In this document: positions 1-4,140 of the stretch, piece after piece | How positions within the stretch are numbered: position 1 is the first letter of the stretch | Layout of the letters: each line of letters begins with the position of its first letter | Source of the DNA: AC-69 sp044867345 | Lineage (GTDB): Bacteria > Actinomycetota > UBA4738 > HRBIN12 | NCBI GenBank assembly: GCA_044867345.1 | Contig: JBIOUU010000090.1 | Coordinates: 1 to 5,284, forward strand | Direction: 5' to 3' | Length of the DNA stretch: 5,284 nucleotides | Position numbers and translations under genes: made by a program | The notes under the pieces: model-generated | What the model saw: the letters and a program-made list of their open reading frames with translations, nothing else | Told to the model about the DNA's origin: nothing | The model's database searches: none

Positions 1-944
1 ACGTGATCGAGAGGATCGTGGCCCCGCTCGGCCTTCGGGTCGATGAGTCATCACCTTGGGTGGATGCGCGACTGTCGGACGGCAGTCGGGTGCACGCGAT
101 CATCCCGCCCCTTTCGCTCTGCGGTCCCACCTTGAACATCCGCAAGTTCTCTCCCGTCCCCTTCACCCCAGATGAGTTGCTCGCGAGACAAACGCTTGGA
201 CCACGCATGCTGGGGTTCTTAGCGGCGTGCGTTCGGGGCAGAGCCAACGTCATGGTTTCGGGGGGAACGAGCTCCGGCAAGACGACCCTGCTCGGTGTCC
301 TTTCGACGTTCGTTCCGGACCAGGAACGGTTGCTGACCATCGAGGATGCTGCGGAGCTCCGGCTGGCCAAGCCGCATGTCGTCTCGCTGGAAGCGCGCCC
401 GCCGAACGTGGAGGGCAAGGGAGAGGTGACCGTACGCGACCTCGTGAGGAACGCGCTTCGGATGCGGCCGGACCGGATCATCGTGGGTGAGGTTCGAGGG
501 GGCGAGGCTCTCGACATGCTCCAGGCCATGAACACCGGCCACGATGGATCACTTTCGACCGCCCACGCGAACTCTTCTCGTCATTTGCTCTGGCGGCTGG
601 AGACGATGGCGATGATGTCGGACGTGGGGCTGCCGGTCGGTCACGTGCGCGCGCAGGTGGCATCGGCCATCGAAGTCATCGCGCACATGGCCCGATTGCC
701 GAGCGGACGACGAGTGGTTCTCGAAGTGGCGACCGTCGATGGGATCCACGACGGGGAACCGGTCCTCACGCCGTTGTTCCGGTTCCGGCCACGGCTCGGA
801 ACTCATGGCCTCTTCGAGTCGACCGGGGTCGTCCCCGGGCTGGCACTCGAGCTCGCCGACGTCGGGCAGGAGGTCCCGGCGGATGTGTTCGCTCTGGGGC
901 CTGACGAGGGGACGGTGGGGGTCGGGATCATGGAGGGCGGATGA
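1..944 (+). CDS. cpaF: CpaF/TadA-family secretion ATPase of Tad pilus (5' partial)
   Basis: This is a cytoplasmic hexameric ATPase of the type II/IV secretion family that powers Flp/Tad pilus assembly through TadB and TadC. Codons run in frame from base 3; 313 residues are visible. In order: the end of the N-terminal domain (VDARLSDGSRVHAIIPPL, about 20-37), Walker A GGTSSGKT (87-94) with Lys93, the acidic box TIEDAAEL (112-119), Walker B RIIVGEVRGGEA (158-169) and the His box around TGHDGSLSTAHANS (178-191). The C-terminal tail resembles other CpaF proteins. The GTG at base 3 is not taken as the start, because family-conserved sequence is already under way there and CpaF proteins usually have roughly 100 or more residues before this point; the true start lies upstream of the window. 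The stop overlaps the tadB start (ATGA, 941-944), implying translational coupling. Family assignment is very secure; the exact subfamily (the actinobacterial helicase/secretion-neighbourhood type) is inferred from the neighbours. Confidence 0.95.
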   Translation, partial: VIERIVAPLGLRVDESSPWVDARLSDGSRVHAIIPPLSLCGPTLNIRKFSPVPFTPDELLARQTLGPRMLGFLAACVRGRANVMVSGGTSSGKTTLLGVLSTFVPDQERLLTIEDAAELRLAKPHVVSLEARPPNVEGKGEVTVRDLVRNALRMRPDRIIVGEVRGGEALDMLQAMNTGHDGSLSTAHANSSRHLLWRLETMAMMSDVGLPVGHVRAQVASAIEVIAHMARLPSGRRVVLEVATVDGIHDGEPVLTPLFRFRPRLGTHGLFESTGVVPGLALELADVGQEVPADVFALGPDEGTVGVGIMEGG

Positions 945-1774
945 GGCCCGAGGTCGCCGCCATGGCCCTCGCCTCACTGCCCGGTTTGTTCGCCGCAGCG
1001 GCCGCCGATCTGGTGGAGCGAGAGCGCGTCCGAGCCCGAGCCGGAGTCCACGTGCAGGAACGGGGCTCAGGTGGCGCGCGACGTCAGCTTCGCGCGCCGA
1101 TCATTCGATCGATCGGCGCGCTCGGAGGCATCGCTGTGGGTGCTTCGGTGGCCGGCCTCCCGGGCGCCGCGATGGGCGGGATTGCGGCGATCCTGATCCC
1201 GATCGCACGGAGTCGCCGTGAAAGGGCACTTCGGGTCGCGAAGATGCAGGAGCAGCTCGCCGAGGCCGTGTCGGTGATCGCCGCGGGTCTGCGGACCGGC
1301 CTATCGTTGCTCCAGGCCATCTCCCTCGCCGCGGATGACGTGGAGGATCCGCTTGGGCCCACCCTCCGCGAGCTCGGCGACCGCGTGTCGCTCGGCGTTC
1401 CCTTCCCTCGATCGTTGGACCGATGGGTGAACGAGGTGCACGGGCAGGAAGCCAGGCTCATCGCGGGAGTGCTTCGCCTGCAACGCCGGACGGGTGGCGA
1501 GCTGCCGGTGGTGCTCGACCGGCTTGCCCGCACCCTCCGCGATCGACATGCCGCTGCGCGCGAGGTCCGATCCCTGACGGCGCAAGCCCGCCTGTCGGGT
1601 GCGATCCTGGGCTTCCTCCCGAGCGGCTTCTTCCTGTTCCTCTCGGTCACGTCGCGTCGGGAAATCGCCGCTGCCTACCACTCGTCGGTGGGGGCCACGG
1701 CCATCATCGCCGGCCTCCTCATGCAGGCCGCGGCGTTCCTGTGGATCCGCCGGCTGCTTCGAGTCGAGGGGTGA
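941..1774 (+). CDS. tadB: TadB, inner-membrane platform protein (T2SSF domain)
   Basis: TadB is a polytopic inner-membrane protein that, with TadC, forms the platform on which CpaF acts during Flp pilus assembly. The 277 residues show a basic N-terminal part, a hydrophobic pair of segments around 55-88, a cytoplasmic T2SSF (GspF-like) helical domain about 105-215, and two C-terminal membrane segments about 218-236 and 249-270. Typical TadB signatures are GGELPVVLDRLARTLRDR (185-202) and LTAQARLSGAILGFLP (212-227). The ATG at 941 overlaps the cpaF stop by four bases and has GGAGGG three bases upstream, rather close. An alternative in-frame ATG at 962 has GAGGT about seven bases upstream, so the first seven residues are uncertain. 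The gene carries a perfect 11-bp inverted repeat at 1092-1121. The family call rests on motifs, length and position. Confidence 0.93.
   Translation: MRPEVAAMALASLPGLFAAAAADLVERERVRARAGVHVQERGSGGARRQLRAPIIRSIGALGGIAVGASVAGLPGAAMGGIAAILIPIARSRRERALRVAKMQEQLAEAVSVIAAGLRTGLSLLQAISLAADDVEDPLGPTLRELGDRVSLGVPFPRSLDRWVNEVHGQEARLIAGVLRLQRRTGGELPVVLDRLARTLRDRHAAAREVRSLTAQARLSGAILGFLPSGFFLFLSVTSRREIAAAYHSSVGATAIIAGLLMQAAAFLWIRRLLRVEG
1092..1121 (+). repeat. Perfect 11-bp inverted repeat inside tadB
   Basis: GCGCGCCGATC (1092-1102) is followed after an eight-base loop (1103-1110) by its exact reverse complement GATCGGCGCGC (1111-1121). RNA from this part of tadB could form a stable hairpin. It encodes RAPIIRSIGA just before the first membrane segment. 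No U-tract follows, so it is not a classical terminator. Confidence 0.8.
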
Positions 1775-2616
1775 TGGAGGCGTACCTGGCTCCCGTGGCG
1801 GCGGCGGCCGCCGCGCTGCTGGCCGCGGCGGCCCTCACCACGGCCGTCGACGGAGCGCTCCTCTTCCGCCTGGGAGCCCCGGCCGCGAACGGCTCGGGCG
1901 GGACGGTTCGCCGAGCGGTCGGACGTCTCGGCGCCGTTCGGCTGGTCCGTCGGCTCCCGGGAAAGGCGGCGACCGTCCGGCGCATCGCCGGTGCCCGCGT
2001 GACAGTCACGGAGGATGAGGTGGCGGGGACCAAGGTCCTTTCCGCCGGCCTGGTGGCCGCTATGGCGCTGTCCGCGCCCTGGCCCGCCCCCTTGCTCGCT
2101 CCCGTGCTGGCGGGGTTCGGCTTCCTGTTTCCCGACGTTCTGCTCGGTCGCCTCGCCCGCCGTCGGCTCGAGCGAGCCGACCGAGAGATGCCGCTCCTGC
2201 TCGATCTCCTCGCCGCGGCCTCCTCGGCCGGGCTCTCGGGCCAGCTCGCTCTGCGCCGCGCGATCGAGGCGACCGAGGGCCCCCTCTCAGAGGAGCTTTC
2301 ACTTGTCGTCCAGTCCGTGGACCTCGGTGCGCGGTGGCGCGACGAGCTTCGGGCCGCTGCCGAGCAACTGGCACTTCCGGATCTTCGGAGAGCGGTCGCC
2401 ACGATGACCCGCGCCGAGTCCCTCGGATCATCCCTCTCCGACGCCCTTTCGGAGCTGGCGACCGAGGTCCGCGGGGCACGGCGAGCGGCCGCCACCGAGC
2501 GGGCCCGGAAGGCGCCGGTGAAGATGCTGTTCCCGCTTGTGTTCCTGGTGCTTCCGGCTTTCCTCCTCCTCACGGTGGTGCCCGTTCTGATCAGTGCCTT
2601 GCAGTCGATCCGCTGA
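1774..2616 (+). CDS. tadC: TadC, inner-membrane platform protein (T2SSF domain)
   Basis: TadC is the second GspF-like platform protein of the Tad pilus machine, expected to partner TadB in the inner membrane. It has 280 residues: an Ala-rich N-terminal membrane helix (about 5-30), a basic stretch, a hydrophobic pair about 88-123, the T2SSF helical domain from about 138 to 245 (for example EMPLLLDLLAAASSAGLSG at 138-156), and a C-terminal membrane segment after the family-typical KAPVKMLFPLVFLVLPAF (247-264). The ATG at 1774 shares one base with the tadB stop (TGATG). A GTG immediately upstream at 1771 would add one residue and cannot be excluded. The open frame continues far upstream inside tadB, but that extension is a shadow. 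Codons 12-20 encode an alanine/leucine run whose DNA forms a 10-bp perfect inverted repeat (1806-1833). Confidence 0.92.
   Translation: MEAYLAPVAAAAAALLAAAALTTAVDGALLFRLGAPAANGSGGTVRRAVGRLGAVRLVRRLPGKAATVRRIAGARVTVTEDEVAGTKVLSAGLVAAMALSAPWPAPLLAPVLAGFGFLFPDVLLGRLARRRLERADREMPLLLDLLAAASSAGLSGQLALRRAIEATEGPLSEELSLVVQSVDLGARWRDELRAAAEQLALPDLRRAVATMTRAESLGSSLSDALSELATEVRGARRAAATERARKAPVKMLFPLVFLVLPAFLLLTVVPVLISALQSIR
1806..1833 (+). repeat. Perfect 10-bp inverted repeat near the tadC start
   Basis: GGCCGCCGCG (1806-1815) pairs with CGCGGCGGCC (1824-1833) across an eight-base loop. It lies 32-59 bases downstream of the tadC ATG, in the part coding for the Ala/Leu membrane helix. Mixed GCC and GCG alanine codons make self-complementarity easy, so it may carry no function. 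Confidence 0.75.
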
Positions 2617-2618
2617 GG

Positions 2619-2626
2619 GGAGGTGA
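2619..2626 (+). promoter_or_regulatory. Strong Shine-Dalgarno of the flp pilin gene
   Basis: GGAGGTGA is an eight-base perfect match to the 16S rRNA anti-Shine-Dalgarno core, with nine bases between GGAGG and the ATG at 2633. It lies in the only non-overlapping junction of the tad block. It is stronger than the sites before the other tad genes in the window, which fits higher translation of the pilin than of the membrane machinery. Confidence 0.85.
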
Positions 2627-2632
2627 AAGACC

Positions 2633-2827
2633 ATGTTGCTCGCGCTCTACATACGTTTCCGAACGCGCGTCGCGCGGGAGATCGGCCAGACAACGGCTGA
2701 GTACGCCTTGGTCATCCTGGCCGCCGCGGCGATTGCCGTCGTGCTGATCGTCTGGGCTCGCTCATCCGGCAAGCTGCCAGCATTCTTCGACAACATCATC
2801 GACCAGGTGGCGGGGAGTGCACGGTAG
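2633..2827 (+). CDS. flp: Flp-type major pilin precursor (DUF4244-like)
   Basis: A small, 64-residue prepilin, probably the structural subunit of the Tad pilus. The leader is 18 residues and positively charged (Arg8, Arg10, Arg12, Arg15), followed by the class IV prepilin peptidase site G18/QTTAEY: Gly at -1, Glu23 at +5 and Tyr24 at +6, exactly the Flp pattern. Residues 25-41 form the hydrophobic helix (ALVILAAAAIAVVLIVW), then a short amphipathic tail. The mature protein would be 46 residues, in the normal Flp range and similar to the actinobacterial DUF4244 pilin-like proteins. The start ATG is preceded by the best Shine-Dalgarno sequence in the window. The gene follows tadC after a 16-base gap and overlaps tadE by 11 bases. 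No prepilin peptidase gene is visible here, so processing must depend on one encoded elsewhere. Confidence 0.92.
   Translation: MLLALYIRFRTRVAREIGQTTAEYALVILAAAAIAVVLIVWARSSGKLPAFFDNIIDQVAGSAR
2805..2810 (+). promoter_or_regulatory. Ribosome binding site fixing the GTG start of tadE
   Basis: AGGTGG lies inside the 3' end of flp, six bases before GTG 2817. It supports this GTG as the tadE start even though it overlaps flp by 11 bases. Confidence 0.7.
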
Positions 2828-3215
2828 CGTCTCTGTACGAGGGCGCGAACGGGGCTCGGCGGTTGTTGAGTTCGCCCTCGTTCTCCCGATCCTGCTCCTG
2901 CTTTGCCTTGCGCTCGTCCAGGTCGGACTGCTCGCCCGCGATCAATTGCTCCTCGTGCAAGCGGCCCGAGCGGGCTCGCGACAGGCTGCGGTCGATCCGG
3001 AAGACGGTGCCGCTCGGTCGGCCGCGCTCGATGCCGCTCCCGGCCTCGATCCGGCACGGGTTGAGGTGACGGTGATCCGAGCCGGCGGTCTTGGCCGGCC
3101 GGTCGAGGTGACCGTAGGCTATGGCGCTCGCGTCGCGGTTCCGTTGGCCGGGTTGTTCTTCCCCTCGGAGGTCCGGCTGGAAGCCTCCACCGCCATGCGC
3201 CAGGAGTTTCCGTGA
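2817..3215 (+). CDS. tadE: TadE-like pseudopilin
   Basis: This 132-residue protein is a TadE-family minor pilin-like subunit of the Tad system. The N-terminus is short and basic (RGRERG), then a prepilin-type site G13/SAVVEF with Glu18 at +5 and Phe19 at +6, then a hydrophobic helix (about 19-40, LVLPILLLLCLALVQVGLLA), then QAARAGSRQAA typical of TadE proteins. The remainder (about 78-130) looks like beta strands, with VEVTV occurring twice (82-86 and 96-100), and would lie outside the membrane. Start chosen: GTG 2817, because AGGTGG (2805-2810) sits six bases upstream and no other start codon precedes the prepilin site. This makes an 11-base overlap with flp. Its stop overlaps the next gene as GTGA. 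In M. tuberculosis the equivalent is Rv3655c. Family confidence is high; whether it enters the pilus or acts in assembly is unknown. Confidence 0.9.
   Translation: MHGSVSVRGRERGSAVVEFALVLPILLLLCLALVQVGLLARDQLLLVQAARAGSRQAAVDPEDGAARSAALDAAPGLDPARVEVTVIRAGGLGRPVEVTVGYGARVAVPLAGLFFPSEVRLEASTAMRQEFP
3202..3206 (+). promoter_or_regulatory. Ribosome binding site of the Rv3654c-type gene
   Basis: AGGAG lies inside the tadE 3' end, five bases before GTG 3212. It supports the GTG start and the four-base GTGA overlap. Confidence 0.7.
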
Positions 3216-3577
3216 ATCTCGAGCGAGGCTCGGTCTCGATGGTCGTCGCGGCTCTCGTGGCCATGATCCTGGTGCTGGGGCTGGGGGCGGCCGATCTGGC
3301 CAAGGTGCTCGTCGCCGTGTCGAGGGCTCAATCGGCCGCAGACGCGGCGGCGCTGGCGGCGGCCCAGGAGCTCGCGCTCCCGAGCGGTCGGGAACCCTCC
3401 GACGCCGCCGCCGAATACGCCGCCCTGAACGGCGGCGAGCTCGTGGAGTGCCGATGTGGGGCGGGGACGTTGGAAGCGACGGTGCGCGTCCGGCTACCCG
3501 TGGGGCACCTGTCGACCCTCGGAGGTGACCGGAACGTCGAGGCGCAAGCCCGCGCCATCGTCGACCCGGACGGCTGA
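3212..3577 (+). CDS. Small TadE/TadG-like protein of Rv3654c type
   Basis: A 121-residue protein resembling the actinobacterial 'helicase/secretion neighborhood TadE-like' family (M. tuberculosis Rv3654c) and the N-terminal part of TadG. Residues 4-12 (ERGSVSMVV) look like a prepilin-type junction followed by a hydrophobic helix (about 9-35), then SRAQSAADAAALAAAQELA (37-55), the usual Tad/TadG-N continuation, then a small beta-rich domain with Cys80 and Cys82 (CRC). If cleaved after Gly6, position +5 is Val rather than the usual Glu. The GTG start at 3212 overlaps the tadE stop by four bases, and AGGAG (3202-3206) is five bases upstream. It is the last gene of the tad block. Rv3654c and Rv3655c have been reported as secreted proteins in M. 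tuberculosis, but a function here can only be inferred as a minor or accessory pilus component. Confidence 0.85.
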   Translation: MNLERGSVSMVVAALVAMILVLGLGAADLAKVLVAVSRAQSAADAAALAAAQELALPSGREPSDAAAEYAALNGGELVECRCGAGTLEATVRVRLPVGHLSTLGGDRNVEAQARAIVDPDG

Positions 3578-3645
3578 CCCGGCCGGCGGTCCTGGCCGAG
3601 TTGACGGAGAGAAGCCCCTCGAACCCCCGCGTCAGGGGTCAGGCG

Positions 3646-3651
3646 TACAAT
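3646..3651 (+). promoter_or_regulatory. Putative -10 element for leaderless DUF5318 gene
   Basis: TACAAT fits the actinobacterial TAnnnT -10 pattern and ends nine bases before ATG 3661. With a usual discriminator, transcription would begin around 3658-3661, giving a leader of 0-3 bases. No Shine-Dalgarno sequence is placed to serve 3661. No good -35 is seen: the expected position (about 3623-3628) is C-rich, and the TTGACG at 3601 is 39 bases away. The 83-base gap (3578-3660) otherwise holds only weak stems and a short GTCAGG repeat. Confidence 0.6.
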
Positions 3652-3660
3652 GCCCGCACC

Positions 3661-4056
3661 ATGCAGAACCCACGGCAGGTGGCCAGGGGCCGTCGGGCCC
3701 TCCTGGGGGTCGTGGACTACACGCTGGCCAAGCGGGCCCTCCTCCGGGAGGTCCGAGTGGGCCTTCGGTCCAGGGCCGACATCTGCGACGCCCACCCCGA
3801 GCTCATGCGGGCGGCCAAGCACGTGGGGGAGGAGACCCGCCGGGACTGCCCGGTGTGCGGCCGATCCAAACTGGTCCTGCTGGCCTACGTGTACGCCGAT
3901 GGGCTCCGGGCGAACAACGGCCGGGTGTGGACGCTCGACCAGGGCCTCGCGCTGGCCACCAGGCACCGGAACGCCTGGTGCTACGTCGTCGAGGTGTGCC
4001 GCGACTGTGCCTGGAACCACCTCACCGAGGCCTTCGTGGCCCGCGAGGCCGGATAG
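3661..4056 (+). CDS. DUF5318 family protein, zinc-ribbon-like
   Basis: A 131-residue soluble protein of the DUF5318 family, widespread in actinobacteria and of unknown function. It shows the family start VVDYTLAKRALLREVRVG (17-34), CDAHPELMRAAKHVGE (42-57), CPVCGR (63-68) and VVEVCRDCAWNHL (109-121). The CxxC at 63-66 and CxxC at 113-116 look like the two halves of a zinc ribbon; Cys42 and Cys107 are extra. There is no membrane segment or signal peptide. ATG 3661 is chosen because the frame upstream (from a TTG at 3601) is not family-like, and a -10 element ends nine bases before this ATG with no Shine-Dalgarno sequence. The neighbour downstream is a class A PBP, the same order as Rv0049-ponA1 in M. 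tuberculosis. This suggests a role tied to cell-wall synthesis, which is inference only. Confidence 0.9.
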   Translation: MQNPRQVARGRRALLGVVDYTLAKRALLREVRVGLRSRADICDAHPELMRAAKHVGEETRRDCPVCGRSKLVLLAYVYADGLRANNGRVWTLDQGLALATRHRNAWCYVVEVCRDCAWNHLTEAFVAREAG

Positions 4057-4065
4057 CGGCCGGCC
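4047..4065 (+). other. Small GC hairpin over the DUF5318 stop codon
   Basis: GGCCGG (4047-4052) can pair with CCGGCC (4060-4065) around a seven-base loop that contains the TAG stop. There is no run of T after it. It could be a weak transcription end or simply GC-rich sequence; I cannot call it a terminator with confidence. Confidence 0.3.
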
Positions 4066-4125
4066 CGGCAGAAACCTCGCACCGAAAAGCCACGTCTACC
4101 TGGAATGAGATGCAGAGCCCCTGGG

Positions 4126-4131
4126 TAGAAT
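4126..4131 (+). promoter_or_regulatory. Putative -10 element for leaderless PBP gene
   Basis: TAGAAT fits TAnnnT and ends nine bases before the TTG start at 4141, the same geometry as upstream of DUF5318. Its first three bases are an in-frame TAG stop for the PBP frame, so the coding start must lie downstream. No Shine-Dalgarno sequence is present between it and the start, and no clear -35 is visible. The 84-base gap (4057-4140) holds little else besides a small hairpin at its left edge. Confidence 0.6.
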
Positions 4132-4140
4132 CGGCGCGGC

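Noticed and set aside
3..5. GTG at base 3 as the true start of cpaF
   Set aside because: It sits in the conserved stretch before VDARLSDGSRV, and the family's N-terminal domain would be missing; the gene is cut by the window edge.
823..838. CCGGGG-TCGT-CCCCGG hairpin in cpaF
   Set aside because: A six-bp stem within coding sequence is expected several times in DNA this GC-rich; nothing else marks it.
1423..1773. Upstream extension of the tadC reading frame inside tadB
   Set aside because: The added sequence is Pro/Arg/Gly-rich low-quality translation overlapping the conserved TadB motifs; TadC homologues begin with the membrane helix that follows ATG 1774.
3062..3115. Repeated GAGGTGAC in tadE as a regulatory direct repeat
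   Set aside because: Both copies encode VEVTV in two beta strands of the TadE domain, which explains the repeat at the protein level.
3580..3598. Stem after the tad block (CGGCC/GGCCG) as a terminator
   Set aside because: Only five base pairs with a nine-base loop and no T-run; it cannot be told from GC-rich background.
3601..3606. TTGACG as a -35 box
   Set aside because: It is 39 bases from the TACAAT -10 element, far from the usual 16-19, and no other -10-like hexamer is at a workable distance.
3615..3639. CCCCT...AGGGG stem in the gap before DUF5318
   Set aside because: Five pairs with a 14-base loop (or an alternative five-pair stem), no T-run, and it overlaps the presumed promoter region.
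3601..3660. TTG 3601 as an earlier start for DUF5318
   Set aside because: The extra 20 residues are not family-like, there is no Shine-Dalgarno sequence before the TTG, and the -10 element lies inside this stretch just before ATG 3661.
3328..4020. Long open frame on the minus strand across the Rv3654c-type gene, the gap and DUF5318
   Set aside because: It spans two well-supported genes and an intergenic promoter in antisense, with no family-like sequence or ribosome site.
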